Shown here: positions 1 through 11,982 of the stretch, piece after piece
How the letters are laid out: each line of letters begins with the position of its first letter
How positions within the stretch are numbered: position 1 is the stretch's first letter
Notes under the pieces: generated by a model
Database searches by the model: none
Seen by the model: only the letters and a program-made list of their open reading frames with translations
Told to the model about the DNA's origin: nothing
Assembly (NCBI GenBank): GCA_033439765.1
Contig: JAULSN010000003.1
Location: 4,340,001 to 4,404,000, forward strand
Length of the DNA: 64,000 bases
Direction of reading: 5' to 3'
Source of the DNA: Lasiosphaeria ovina
Taxonomy: Eukaryota; Ascomycota; Sordariomycetes; Sordariales; Lasiosphaeriaceae
Program-made: the position numbers and the translations under genes

Positions 1-205
1 GCTGCCAAACTTGGGTGTTGACAGTTTTGGTATTGTTCTATGTATGAAACAAGAATATTAGGGGTATTAGATCGCTCCGCGGCTTAGTTCATTGCAAGCC
101 ATCTTCTCCGTGTTTGTCCGCCCTCAATTTTCCAAGGGGTTCGTTCCGTGTATCATCCAAGCGTTTACTGTGTCGTGGCCACTCATTACCAGCGTCTACA
201 CCGCG

Positions 206-1439
206 CTACCTGTTGCCCCAGCTCTCGCTCCCTGGCAGCTCGGCAACAGGGCTCAGCTCGCCGCCCCCGTTATGATGGTGATGGTGCCCGTCACCAACTG
301 CCCCTGTCCCAACACCGGCAGCTCCTTCGCCCGAGACGCGCTCCGCCAGGCTGGACGGCGCCGTCGACGTCGCCGGCTGGCTGCCCTCGAGCTCGCTGCG
401 CATGCTCCACGGCCGCGCCGCGCGCCCATCGGCTTCAGACACGGGCACCCCGTCGGCCTCAGACGCCGTGGGCGTCGACGGCACCTTGCCGTTCTTGTTT
501 TCGCTGTGGTAATGCTGCTTCTTGCCGCTCTCGACGCCTGCCGACCGGCGCTGCCGCCTCCTGCGCAGGAAGAACAGCACGGCCAGCGCTGCGAGCAGCA
601 CCGCCCCGCCCACCACGCCTCCGATGATGCCCGCCTTGGCGCTGGAGCTGAGGCCGGAGCTGCTGCTACTGCTGTCGCTGCTGCTGCTGTCGCTGTTGGA
701 AGATGCTGGTGCCGTTTGCGATGCGGTGCCGGTGCTTGATGACCCTGGCGCCCCCGTGCCCGTGGAGGCAGAGGAGCCGCTGGTCTGGGTTGCGGGCGTG
801 GACGCGGGAGAAGTCGGGCTGCCAGACGGCGACGGCGACGGCGACGACTGGGATCCCGGCTGCGTCTGCGTGTGTGATGACGACGGCGGCGAGGTGGGCA
901 CGTAGCCGACGAAGAACTGGATGCTGTCGCCGGTGCTCTGGGGCAGCGACGCGCGGCTGCTGAGCGTGTCAGTGTCCTTGAAGGCGACGGTCGTCTTGGC
1001 GGCGTCGGTGCAGGTGCAGAACGAGCCCGGCTGCAGCATCGACGGGTCGGCCGACTGCGAGCACGCCGCCCACGACCCGTCGTTGTTGTCGCAGTGCGTG
1101 AGCGCGACCCACGGCTGGTCTGTGGTTGGGTACTGGTTAGCTTCGCTGGTCTTTGGGCTAATTAATCACTTTGGTGACAGTCTCACCAAAGAACTTCTGG
1201 GGACAGCTCGCGTCCTTGTACTCCGGGTCGGTGCAGCCGGCCATGTACGTCAGGGAGCTGCCGTAGCCGGTGCCATGCTGGCCCCAGCAGGCATTGTCGA
1301 CGAGGCAGTTGTCGCCGGCGCCGCAGCACGTCTGGTGGCCGAAGGCGTCGTTGCCGCACGGGATGAAGCTCTTGTCGAGCTTCTGCCCAGCCGCCGAGTA
1401 GCACGTGCCATTACTGACAAAGATGTTGGCGTCGCTCAT
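206..1439 (-). CDS. Mid2-like single-pass membrane protein, Ser/Thr-rich
   Basis: Two exons (1439-1187 and 1119-206). The 67-nt intron 1186-1120 has a gtgaga donor, a gctaac branch point and a ccacag acceptor; joining gives an uninterrupted 388-codon frame. Residues 1-140 form a Cys-rich extracellular-type domain (motifs PCGN and TCCGAGDNC). A Ser/Thr/Pro-rich stalk runs from about 160 to 245, followed by a single membrane segment (about 247-269) with GG motifs, a basic stop-transfer run RRRRQRR and a hydrophilic cytoplasmic tail with a short His run. This is the layout of fungal Mid2/WSC-like surface proteins, inferred to sit in the plasma membrane with a glycosylated ectodomain. There is no N-terminal signal peptide, so the membrane segment may act as a signal anchor or an upstream exon may be missing. 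Sensor function is inference. The gene lies downstream of the esterase on the same strand. Confidence 0.8.
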
Positions 1440-2099
1440 CGCTGTGTGCGGCGTGCGGCGTGTGTTTCTGTCGGTGTTTTTGAGCTACGGGACCGGGCGA
1501 CGGTGTTTGGAGTCTTGTTCGAGTGAGACACTGGCATTGTCGTGCTGTGCATTACCGCCGGGGACGGGTGGCACGAGTGCCGATGACAGGAGCGGATGCT
1601 GTGAGGGCATCGCTGCGAGTTAATTGATGGCGGTACAAGATGACGTCGTTGATCCTGGCGGTGGAGGTGTGGTGCTGTGTCGATCAGCTTCATTCTGGGC
1701 AGCAGTGTGCATGTTGGAGAAGCACTAACATGCAGGTCGAACTGACGTGGGCTTGCTTGGCTTGGCAATGGCAGGTTATGACGGGCGAGCTCCCTGACAA
1801 GGAGAACCTGCTCCTACGATAATTCCTCGGCTTGGATAAAGAGGGCAGAGACTTTACCGATTCCAGGCTCGGGCCTGAAGGTGGTAGGTATTCCGCAAAT
1901 ATGCATGTGCGCACTTTGTACTGACCCCCATCAACTATCTTCGTCATCACATGGTAAATAAATCCACAATGAGGAGTAATATTTGCTATCGCCTCGCGTC
2001 AACATGTCAATCGAACATGCGGCTTCAAGACAAGACTCATGCGCATAAATACACATCGTGTGCGCTCCGCTCCAATCGAGCAGCCACTGAACCCCTTAA
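1440..2099. other. intergenic region
   Basis: This holds the 5' flank of the Mid2-like gene and the 3' flank of the esterase. Overlapping short frames on both strands lack conserved motifs. I see no further gene or repeat. Confidence 0.5.
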
Positions 2100-3984
2100 T
2101 CACCACCACCGCCGCCACCACCACCACCAGGGGTTCCTGCCCTTGACAGTCAGCGGCGGACACGACCAGCTGCTGGCCGCCGCGACGTCGCCCGTCTTGT
2201 CGTAGACGGCCTTTTGCGGCCACGGACACAGGGGCCGCTGGGCGAGCAGGCCCGACGACGGGTCGAGGGGGCTGTTCCACGTGGTCGCGATGATGGAGTC
2301 GACGGCCCGGCCGTGCTCGACCCAGTCGACGAGGGCCAGCATGGCGTCGTGGTCCTTGTCCTTGAACCCCGGCACCGACCACTGGCCGCTGCCCATGGCG
2401 CCCGGCTGGAACGCGCCGGCAATGTTGTAGGGCGCCCCGACAGGCGTCGACCAGCAGTGCTGCATGCCGGGGATGAGGAAGAAGCGGAGGAAGTCGGTCA
2501 CGGCGCCGACGTCACCGCCAAACGCCTCGACCGTCTTGTTGTAGTAGTGCTCGGACCCCTTGGTCGGCACCAGCCCGTCGGCCACGCCGTGGTACAGCAG
2601 CATCTTGCCGCCGCGCCGCTTGAAGGCGCTCGTGTCGAACTTGACGGCCTGCGCGCCGCCCGGGTCGGTGCGCTCAGCCAGCTTGACCAGGCTGTCGTTG
2701 TAGTTGCGCCAGTCCCACGTGGCGTCGTCGAGCAAAAAGTCGCGCTGGTAGCCGACGCCAAACGGCGAAGGCTCGGTCCCGCCCAGCAGGATGTACCACT
2801 GGTCCTCTGAGCTGAGCGTGAGGCCCGTGTAGACGAACGAGCCGTCGACCGACGAGTACGCGTCGCTGTACACCTTCTTGGCCGTCTCGATCTGCGCGCT
2901 CGTCAGGCACGTCGACGAGTTGCCTCCGCCCCGGCACAGCAGCTTGCTGTAGTCGAAGGCGCACAGCTCCGGGCTGGTGACGATGCCGTCCTTGACGCCG
3001 TCTGCCGAGTCGCACTGGCGCACCACCTCGTCGCCAATGACCGAGAAGAGCGCCGTGGGGATGTGCTTGGGGTCGCTCACGGGCAGGTTGTAGATGCCTA
3101 GTTTGGTGACGTAGTTGTTGAGGTGCGAGGTCCTGACCCAATCAATTAGCATTCTCGTGTCACTGCCCAGAGACAGCGGGTTCGCCGTGGGGGTTTGATT
3201 TCGGAGTTCTCAACATACCACCACGCGGGCGCGCCGATGAGGGCCCCGTCAAAGCTGTCGGGGAACTCCTGGATCTCCCGCAGGCCCTGGCGGCCGCCCG
3301 TCGAGCACCCGTTGTAGTACGAGTAGGCTATTTTCCGGTTGCTGCCGTAGTAGGCCTGCGTGAGCGTCTTGCCGAGCACGACAGTGCCGTGGAGCGCGCG
3401 CCACCCGAAGTCGGTCCGTTTCTCGGGCTGGTTGAGCGCCCAGGTCAGGTCGATGACGGACGAGTTGTGTCCCAGATCCGTCGACACGGCGGCCATGCCG
3501 TAGTGCGGCCCTGGCGCCCTGCATTGTGTTAGAGACACCCCGATCCAGGATTGGAGGATGGAGGGTGGCTGCGCCGGCGCAGCACGTACATGTCCAGCCA
3601 GTTGATGCCGCCCGCGAAGCCGCCGTTGCCCACGGCCAGGAACTTTCCCTGCCATGCCGTGGGCAGGAACAGGCCGAAGCGGTAGCTGCTCGAAGCCGAG
3701 CTCGCCACGCGCACCGTCACGGCGCACAGCTCGGGAAGGCCCGTCGGGTTGACGGGATAGGGGATGTCGGCGGCGCCCTCGCCGAAGCTGCCGCCTTCGG
3801 GAACAGAGGCGACCTTCTCGAGCGTGGCGCCGGCGGGGAGGACCGCGGCAAACGACGCCGTGTCGCACTTGAGCTGCTTTGATGCGGGCGCCGGGGCTGG
3901 GGCCGGGGCCGAGGCCGGCGAGGCGGTGGCCCAGAGAGCAAAGGCGACGGCGGCGCTGGCGACGGCGACTGTGAACCTCGCCAT
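2100..3984 (-). CDS. secreted tannase / feruloyl esterase family protein
   Basis: Three exons (3984-3590, 3518-3219, 3132-2100) give 575 aa. Both introns (71 and 86 nt) have canonical gtacgt and gtatgt donors, and the frame is restored at each join. The start at 3984 gives a clear signal peptide (MARFTVAVASAAVAFALWA). An in-frame ATG at 4023 lies in a CA microsatellite and encodes an unlikely MACVCVCV leader. The sequence shows the tannase-family CS-D-HC arrangement: nucleophile Ser204 in G-C-S-T-G-G, Asp417 in HGVADGLVP, His457 in PGMQHCW, and Cys203/Cys458 placed for the family's disulfide. A DSADGVKDG loop resembles the lid calcium site of the family. Predicted role: extracellular hydrolysis of feruloyl or galloyl esters from plant cell wall or tannin. 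The substrate cannot be decided from sequence. The C-terminus carries an odd Trp-rich tail after the usual family end. Confidence 0.92.
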
Positions 3985-6532
3985 GGCTAGATTAGCATAC
4001 ACACACACACACACGCACGCCAAGAATTTGATTAATATTATTATATATGGGGATCGATTAAGAGGCCGGACGAGAACCAGGTTCTTGGTTCAACCGCTCT
4101 CGGCACTCTGGGATTAATTTGCCATATATATCACAGTGCACACAGACTCGCCGTCCCAAGATTCTCAGACGCTACACGCACACGCGCGCACTCGCACATG
4201 ATAGTGATACATGCCGTCGGGAAGTGTAGATACGACACAACACAACACAACACGCACGAGCACAGAGTTTCCACGGCGAGGTACGTACGCAATGTACCTT
4301 ACTTACTGGCTGCAAGGCTCCGAGCCAAGCTTGTGGGGAGCGTGCCGCCTGGGCCAACGAGCTCCTGCTCCTTCACATCGTCCTTTCCAGCCGAGATCGA
4401 ATCGACCGTTGTGCTGCCGGGGGGTCGCATCCTGGGAAAGCGATGCAGTGTGCGTGCTAATCGATCTGGCCGAATCAGGGAGGCAGGTAGGATGAAAGTG
4501 AGCGCAACGGGAGAGATCAAGGCAGGCAGGCGGACGGACAGGCGAACGCGGTTCCACAAAGGAACCAGGCGCGGCCAAGGGCACACACTACGCAAGATGG
4601 TAGGTGGTAGCAGCAGCTGTGAGCTCGTCTCCCCAGTGGCGACGCCGCGGCGTCACCGGCCTCACCTGGCAAGCTGGCCCTGGGGTCCTTCTTTGCCTTG
4701 CGCGTGCTGCACAAAGAGCTCCGCGGATTGGCTCCTAGCTCTTAGCTTGCAAGTGTCGAACACTCGACAATGACACGGCGGGGGGACACGGCGGGGGAAC
4801 TGGAGGGGGGAGCGTTGCTGCTACGCCAGACTGGCAGGGTAGCTCCAGGCTGGGCGAAGACTGTTGGCGCACCTTCCGAGTTAAGACGGCTCGTGCGCGA
4901 AAGCAATCTGGCGTGGGATGGGATGGGTTAGGATGGGATGGCCTCGAGGGAGGGGGGCATGGCCGAGCTGTGCCGCTGCGGCGCCTGGCAGATGACGCGA
5001 GGCCGGCCGTCTGGTCTCTGGTCTCTGGTCTCTGGTCTCTGGTCTCTGATCTCTGGTCTCTGGGCCGCCCAGGGTGTGCCCCTATATTGCCTTGCCACCT
5101 CAATGCGAATGCGAAAACGAGTGGGTGTTGACTCGACTCGAGAGGGAGGGCCGAGGATGGTGCTGCGGTCAGATCGGGCGGCGGAGACAGTGGCGGAGGG
5201 GATGATGGCGATGCTGTTAGTTTGTGGTTTGTGGTTGGTGGGTTTGCCCCCGGGTGTTTGCGGCCGATCCATGACAGTTTCCTTACTCTGTAAACTGTCT
5301 TCCGAGCTCCCCAAATCCCGTCTCTGCGGCAGGGTGGCTTATTTTACTGGGTTCAGGTTGTGTTTGACAGCTAACGTACTGGTAGGTTCCATGCCTTACC
5401 ACTTACCAACAGTGCGGGGTTTCCGAGATTCTGCTGGGGCCCCCGGACTCTGGTTCCGCGTAAAATCACTGATGGATGGTGGGGATTTTGCTGATTATCG
5501 TTTTCGGGAGGTGTGATTGCTAATACGGCGGATGTATTCCGTCTCCTCTCCAGGGCAGGGGTGTAAAGGCAGGCCATCTGAAGCGACCCCTAATAAAAGC
5601 GGGCGTGGACCAAAAGGAAGCCCCGCGGCAGAATTATTTCTCCCCGCGTTCGTTATCGTTATCTGATCGATACTTAGTAATTACAGTAGGCCTGTGGGCG
5701 CACAGGCCAGTTCAGGGGGGCCGGTGCGTGTACTCGTCAGGGCCAGAAAGTGACGAAATGGCCCCGAGTCGCGAGCTCCTTGGCCGCTAGTTGGTTGATT
5801 AATTATTTATGCCAAGAAAAGGAGGGGTACATTGGCTTTCCAGCAAAATTTAGTGAGGGGCTAAGTCCTTTGCAACTCGACAGTTTGTTTGCTTTGCAAA
5901 TCAATACTGGACCGAGTCGCAGCTCCTTGGCCAGTGTGTTAGTCAAGGCCGGTATTTATTTTCCGTGCATCAAAACGTCAGACAACACAGAGATCTTGCT
6001 GTCTTCATTAACTAATTAGGCCAACGCCGTCCTCGACGTCCCATTACATGGCGGGCGCGCGGCGACAACACATCCCGTGGGACTCTTCCAAGGGCCCAAG
6101 CCTCAAAGCAAGAAGACAACCAATCGATGGATCAGTCCCTGTACTTGACTGATCAAATCGACGCGGCAGTCCTGACTGTGCGGTTGATGCGGCGGGCAGG
6201 CCAGTCAACAGGCTTGTTGACTGACTGATTGACTGGCTGACTTGGCAGTTGACAGTGGAATTGAGGAGGCAGTCGACAGGGGCACTGACGACTTCGTCCA
6301 CGACTTTGGAGACAGTCTGTTGAATGCGAATCTCTTCCTTGCAGAAGGTCCTCGCGGGTGCCCTGCAGGGAGCAACAGACTGGAAGGACTTCCTTTGACA
6401 TTCTTGCCAGAACAAAGCTCGGAAAATAGCCCCAAAATTGGCCTGTCTCATGGAACCTACCTGCAAATCACACAACTACCTATTTTGGGCACTCGACTTG
6501 ACTCAATTTGATCTCATAAATGTCCGACTTGC
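3985..6532. other. gene-poor spacer with microsatellites
   Basis: A CA-dinucleotide run (about 3999-4018) lies directly upstream of the esterase start, in its likely 5' UTR or promoter. A GGATG-type run lies at 4915-4942, and a 7-bp tandem array is listed separately. A short imperfect direct repeat (about 5762-5812 and 5913-5960, sharing ccgagtcg and gctccttggcc) may be a local duplication. No frame here looks coding by motif or codon pattern. Confidence 0.45.
5011..5063. repeat. 7-bp tandem repeat (GGTCTCT)n
   Basis: About seven and a half head-to-tail copies of the 7-mer ctggtct (GGTCTCT in another phase), with one copy changed to gatctct. It is a simple minisatellite in non-coding DNA; no function is visible. 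Confidence 0.9.
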
Positions 6533-6877
6533 TTGACCAAAAAGGACAATTTGATTTGTCTAATTTGCAATTATTGATCTGGCGCCAGCGCTAGAAGAGA
6601 AGAGGAAGCTTCTATCTTGTGGATGGCCTCGGTCTGCCTTGGCCTATAACAAATAAAACAACTCTTCAGACATAACTGCCAGGTTCCACCACAATTGTTG
6701 GCATCTCGTCTCCGAATACAAGTCCAGCTTAGATTCAGAGAAAACCTCATTTCCGGATCCAATTCCAGCTTAGATTCGGAAAAAAGAGTGTTAGCTATTA
6801 AACGACAGTTAGTTAGTTGCTACTGCGAGTCATTTGGAGCAAGTTTCTGGAGGTAAGGGATAAGGTGGGCATACCAA

Positions 6878-7033
6878 CTAGCGCGGCTTATGGTCATCGC
6901 AGTAGCCGCCAACATTATGGACTGTCACTGTAACCTTGTGGCCCTTTGTGCCAACAGAAGGGCATGGGTCAACTGCGTGTAGGTAATAGAGGCATTTGCA
7001 AATGGCGTGGACTTCCTTGATTTGTTTGCACAT
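6878..7033 (-). CDS. small Cys-rich protein (51 aa), copy 1
   Basis: The start is the ATG at 7033; the frame extends further upstream but has no other ATG. The pattern is MCKQ-x8-CKC-x-Y-x2-H-x-VD-x-C-x2-VG-x-KGH, ending C-x2-H. The paralogue at 12413-12574 keeps the start, the cysteines, the VG-x-KGH core and the final C-x2-H. Short fungal proteins starting MC with such Cys/His spacing are common and may bind zinc; the function is unknown. There is no signal peptide. The retained frame in both copies of the duplication is the main evidence that it is a gene. A spliced 3' extension cannot be excluded. Confidence 0.5.
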   Translation of the reverse strand: MCKQIKEVHAICKCLYYLHAVDPCPSVGTKGHKVTVTVHNVGGYCDDHKPR

Positions 7034-7174
7034 CTTGAAGAGAGTGGACTTTTGGTGATACCGACTGGCGGAAGGAGAGAGGCGAAATGCAGTAGTTCTG
7101 GGAGTAGTTGTAATAGGAGAGAATGTAGTTGCTGGTAGCTGTGATACTGAGAGCTGTGATGTTGTGATGGACAA

Positions 7175-9940
7175 GACTAAGATGTTTAGCTTATCTTATA
7201 GAAACTTGATGGTCTCAGAGTCTGGCGGTTGGTTTGGGCACCCCAAGTCCTCAACCAACAGCCCTCAACCAACAGTCCGCAATCAACCGCACGCAACGCC
7301 TCTCACGATGAATAATGGGCACAGTCGGGCCTGCGTTTCATCTTCATCTCACCTGAGACCGTCCGATACTGGGTCTGTGATAATTATGGATGTGGCATGT
7401 GGTCAACCTCGCGGCCCACCATAATATGATGCGGTTCACCGAATTATCCGATCCTTGTCGGTTCATTTCCTGCCGGTTTGGTCGTGATGGCAACGCCATG
7501 GCGACAAGCCCGTGTATCAGCCGCCGCTTTTGACACTGCCTGGTTGGACGCGTGCCGCGGACTTGGCAGGAAAAAGCTAAGAGCATGGCCAATATGGGGT
7601 CGCCGTGTGGCTTGTACCAAACGAATCAAAACGATTGTTAGTCGCGCGACAGGTGGTTCTTTCGCGGCAGTGCGGCACAACTCCTGAAGTGGTTGCGCGG
7701 CTGTTGGGTCTTTCGCGGCCCAACTGCTAGTTATGTTGTGGTTAGTTTCTGGATACGCGGCTCTTCGTTTCCGGTACCCTGTATTCGTTTCTTCACTTTT
7801 CCAATTTCAAAGCTTTTGGGCGAGGAATCTAGAGTAGCATAATCCCCAACCATGGGGCCAACTTCCATTATTTTGCCGCTGGTATGTTTCGATAGTGTGC
7901 GCGAATTCCTCGATGCATAACTGACTGAAACATAATATTACGCGGTTAAGAACATATTACACGGTTAAGAAAGTGTGTTGCGGGAAATACCCCTCTCACG
8001 GCGCAGTTAGTTGTGTGGCTCCCGCCACACATACCCTGCTTCCAACTGCCCTGCACTGCCGTGCTCATAATTACACAAGGTACTTTACCTACAGTGGCGT
8101 GTTCGTATCTACACTGCAGCCATGTGCAGGGTTCTCTCCCCCTTGCATATTGTATGTATTTGGAATCTTTTCTTTGTGGCGTACTTGTGGTTCTTCGTGC
8201 CTTTCTCAGTACACTTCCTCATCTCATTTTTTCCTGTGACACAGCCGCATACGCAAGGTGTGCCGAACCACTGCGCAATGGCCATAAAAGATCTAGATAA
8301 TTCCTCGTGCTCATTGTTTCATTCCCGTGGAGAGAGAACTCCAGCCTATCGCAGGAACTAGGCCTACTATTACGGCGAGCCTGGCTCACCTGAAGGCGAC
8401 AACCTGGCCAGAATGCCCAGACGCCGCCGGCCATATCGGCCTTCTTCGACTTCATCGCAGGACCCGTCGCCCCGACAATACCTCACTTGATAGCCTAGAT
8501 CGCCGACCGAACAGACCTTCAAGATTCGGCCCGTTGAAACAAAGCCAGTGGGAAACATGTTTCGTATGCCCGGTAGTCAGCTTTCACTGCGAGAGACCCT
8601 CACGCATACCGAATTTCATGACAGGCTCTATCCTAACAGTCGGACCTCTAAACACCAGAGCTTGGCACTCAGAACTTACTGACCTGCCCTGGGGCCTGGT
8701 GATGACCTCACATCGGACCTCCCTGCCTTGCAGCCAGCAGCCGACCTACAACGGCCCTGAGCAGTCCTCCTGCTTTCCAACAGGCATTTCCGACAACAGC
8801 CTGTCAAGCCGGATTTGAACGATTTGAGCGATGCCGACGGTGCTCAACTAACGGCTGGGTTGCTTGATTGATGGATTTGAATGCTTCGGGACGAAGCTTT
8901 TTTTCAACCCTGGGGAGCCGTGGTGAAGTCAAGGTTTTTAGGTTATGGATACTGCGCCTAGTGCCGTGACCTTGTGCTGTGACCCACTCGTTCAATTGAC
9001 CAAAAGGCGATTGCACGCGATCGAGTAGATGATTGGCCAATTGTCACAGTTGTGGATCCAGGCTCTCATCCTGCAATGGCAAAGCCAATTACGTGCATCT
9101 TGTCAATGGTTGTGAATCAGCTTTTTGTCAATCGAACGAGTCGATAATTAGGGTTGCAGATAACTGCCCTGCGTGCAGGCTGACTGCAAGACCCTCACAA
9201 CGGGCTTGCAATCGGCAGGTTGGTCCGGGTAGTCGACTGCCCTGCAATTAACTGGTTGACTTTGGGACCCAGGCAATTGCAACGCGTGGCCAAAACGATA
9301 CACCCGGGGGTCAAATTAGGAAAAAGGGAACGAAAAAGAAAGAGCTAGATCTATACTTAGCAAGTGGGGCGGGGCATGGGTATGAGACACATGGCCCTAT
9401 GAGATACCGTCCTCAGGTCCGGGGTTGGGTGTGTTGGAACCAACATCGCTACCACAGTACGTCGGCGTACGTCGGCGTTTGGGGGGCACAGGACGGAGTT
9501 TGCGGATTACCTGCATAAAGGGAGAAGAAACGGAGCACAGTCCGCGGATTGCATTTCAGATGAAGATAGAAGAAATGATTGGGTGACGAACGACACGCAC
9601 TTCACATGAACATGAGGGGAAATGTTTGAAGGATCGAACAACCGGGTGGTTGGCACCAGTCACTCTGCTGCCGAGTAGCTTAGCTGGGGTTGATTGGCTG
9701 TGTTCACCTGCAGTTTGCACATCCCATGCAGTTTGGCTCTAGGCAAGTGAGCACCATCACACCGCTGTGCTCTATATTAAGCAGCTGCTGCCCGCCACCT
9801 TTTCTCACCTATTAATAACCCGAGTCTTCCCACTATCCCACAACGTTTCTTTGCGGAACTGCACCTTTCCACATTCCACTACATCTTTCTTCTCTAATAT
9901 AGGGCACCCAAATTCCACACTCTACTCTATTTCACTCGCC
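7175..9940. other. non-coding interior of duplicated unit, copy 1
   Basis: This 2.8-kb stretch is homologous to 12720-15990. Short frames here are not kept in the other copy, or change mostly at non-synonymous positions, so I call no gene. A short minisatellite based on caaccaacagtc lies at about 7249-7290 and is expanded in copy 2. Relative to copy 2, a deletion lies near 8805 between ctgtcaa repeats. Confidence 0.5.
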
Positions 9941-10561
9941 ATGTCTGCCCCTAATACCCTTGAGCAGTCCTCCGACACCACTCTCTCCCCGGAGCAGATC
10001 GCCGCGTTCCGAGATCGGGATCCCAAAGGGATATATGCCGGCATCACTCCCACCCCGGAGGATGTCGCCGCGATGCACTATCCCTTCGAGCAGTTCGCCG
10101 GCACCACGCCCACATTGCAGCAGCTCGCCGCCGCCAAACCGTCTATGTCACTGGATACCGACATTATCACTCATGGTTTTGTTCCACGAAACTCACTCGT
10201 GAGGCTGGGCAAGGAGGAAGATTCCGCCAATGCAGCCGAAAAAGCCCGCGAGTTGATTAATTACTTCTCGCAGGAGGAATCAGACATTAGGAACTTCTTG
10301 CGCCAAACCCGCGATATAACAATCACGGACGATCACATAGCCCAGCAACCAAAAGAGCCGTTACAACTGAGCGCCGAGAGTGGGTCTTTCGCTCACCTCC
10401 AGGAGCTGATAGACGACCTTTTGGCCCGATGTCTCGTCCTCGAATACCACAAGGATTCTGATTTACCTAAGTTTGGGGCGCAAATCATCATACGAGACAG
10501 GTCGGCGAAGAAAGGACTCGAGGCATACGCGAAGAGCAGGGGGCTAGAACTCGGAAACTGA
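9941..10561 (+). CDS. orphan fungal protein (206 aa), duplicated-unit gene, copy 1
   Basis: Single exon. The ATG at 9941 matches the start of the paralogue at 15997; upstream in-frame sequence is not conserved. I do not recognise the family. Residues 10-75 carry three imperfect repeats of the type T-x-(S/T)-P-x-(E/Q)-(I/L/V)-AA (TLSPEQIAA, TPTPEDVAA, TPTLQQLAA). A conserved body follows: a helical stretch AAEKARELINYFSQEES, then DITITDDHIAQ, an LQELIDDLLARCLVL segment and a C-terminus rich in charged residues ending GLELGN. No signal peptide or membrane segment is seen. Over the shared roughly 158 residues the paralogue differs at about 36 positions with no indel, many of them conservative, which suggests selection on protein sequence. 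Confidence 0.7.
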   Translation: MSAPNTLEQSSDTTLSPEQIAAFRDRDPKGIYAGITPTPEDVAAMHYPFEQFAGTTPTLQQLAAAKPSMSLDTDIITHGFVPRNSLVRLGKEEDSANAAEKARELINYFSQEESDIRNFLRQTRDITITDDHIAQQPKEPLQLSAESGSFAHLQELIDDLLARCLVLEYHKDSDLPKFGAQIIIRDRSAKKGLEAYAKSRGLELGN

Positions 10562-10844
10562 GGAGAGAATTGGGCTTCATTAAGCAGAGGACGTGTCTCC
10601 AGGATCCAGGCTCAACTGTTTTGTGCTTAGAAATCTCAGTCTACTACTTCACATTTAATTAACAGAGTGGTCTCTTCTCGCTCCACGTGCCCCATACCAA
10701 GACCCCCGCGGCCTTCGATCCCCGCAGTAGCGTCCCTTTGATGTTTGTTGCGGCCCCACATTAACCCTTATTATAAAGATTGCACCTAATTTAAAACGCG
10801 TGCGTCACCATCCCCCACCTTGAGGCTGTGTGTAAGGGAAGGCA

Positions 10845-11655
10845 GGTACGCCTAATCAAGGTGGTCACAATGAAGGCAATAAAAATGCTGCAGCCAGGGC
10901 CCTCGTAGTACGAGGGGTTGTTACACCGCGTATAGATGCCTTTGTAATACCTCCTCGGGCCCTACGCGCTGTGGGCGTTGGAGTAGGCGCCCCAAATGAA
11001 AGCCCGAGACGTAGATGCCCGCGATGCCGAGGCAACACGGCCGCCCCGGCTGCCAGGACCTCCCTTCGTTGCCCGTGTTCCCTACGCCTTGCCCCGGTTA
11101 CCGCCGCGACCGCCGCGAGCAGGCGGGGGTGCCGTGAGGCCATTCATAGTTCGTTGCGCCTACGTAGGGGCGTTGTCCCTGGTATTTTCCCGGTCCCTAT
11201 TGAGGGAGCCCGTATGTCGGGTGAGGTAAAAAGGGTCGTCGTCGACGGCCAAATCGGCGCGCGCGCTCATTCTATTGCTAGTTAGCGTTGTAGATTGAAT
11301 ATGAAGCGATGCACTTACTTGCACAGCGATAAAATCGCGTTGTTGTTGTTGTTGTTGTGGCTCAATTGACGATGATTTGGTCGGTTTTGGTGTATGTGGT
11401 GGAATTGGCGATGGCCTCAATTGCAGGTAAAAATTTGGCTAAGTTTGGAGGTTGGGGGGGGGGGGGGGGGGGGGGTCCGGGCGCCGGGCGCAGTTGAGCC
11501 TGCATTGACCGACCATCTGAAGTTGAGCGGATTGGCCATCAATCTATTGTTTTTTGGCGGGCAAAACAGGGATTCGGCTAGGCTAGTGGCTTGGCGGGGA
11601 TTTCATTGTACTTTTTGGCTAACTACAGTCCGAGAAGACGTTTTCTACGGTCCGA
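10845..11655. other. GC-rich insertion specific to copy 1
   Basis: This segment lies between blocks that are adjacent in copy 2 (about 16890 and 16930). It contains a (TTG)n run near 11340 and a 22-G homopolymer. On the minus strand there is an intron-like element (11318-11272: gtaagt donor, gctaac branch point, tag acceptor). The flanking frame has no ATG and ends soon after the join, so it may be a decayed gene or transposon fragment. Identity is not recognised. Confidence 0.35.
11454..11475. repeat. poly-G tract (22 nt)
   Basis: Uninterrupted run of 22 G on the plus strand, inside the copy-1-specific segment. Length is error-prone in sequencing. Confidence 0.85.
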
Positions 11656-11665
11656 AGAGACATCC

Positions 11666-11982
11666 TGTATTGAATGGCGGCTTGTCCTGTGAAGCTTAAG
11701 GTGCTCACTGCTATACTTCAGTACTTATCTCCCGTCGCTACCGGCTAGTGGGTATAACCCCTAGCACCTCTATATATAATATTTCGTCTGCTTAAGGAGG
11801 CCCTGCTTAAGGAGGGACTTCCACAGATATTCGCGAAAACCGTATACAGTAAGGATAAAAACATCAATTCGAGATACAGTGTCCTTACGTAAAGCAGGTA
11901 CAAGCAGCTGAATTATTTCCTTGGGTTAGCTAACCTGAACTCTAGAACTAGCATATTCTATTCTGGTCCGACATGAAATAGT
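11666..11982. repeat. terminal 320-bp repeat block, copy 1
   Basis: Closely matches 16932-17250, with about five differences in roughly 105 bases around ccacagatattcgcgaaaac. It is visibly more similar than the rest of the unit. It carries the palindrome ttacgtaa, also present in the subterminal part of the MITE at 15036-15308, so it is probably an old MITE-related sequence at the unit's end. Confidence 0.65.

Larger units (their letters stand above)
6533..11982. repeat. tandem segmental duplication, copy 1
   Basis: The segment starting ttgaccaaaaaggacaattt and ending in gtccgacatgaaatag is repeated directly by 11983-17250. Homology runs through the Cys-rich ORF (6878), the central non-coding part (7200-9300), the orphan gene (9941) and a terminal 320-bp block (11666-11982). 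The copies differ by many substitutions and indels, so the duplication is not recent. Copy 1 has an extra GC-rich segment (about 10845-11655) missing from copy 2, and lacks the MITE found in copy 2. The left junction shares only gtccgac with the internal junction, so recombination between long flanking repeats is not evident. Confidence 0.85.
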
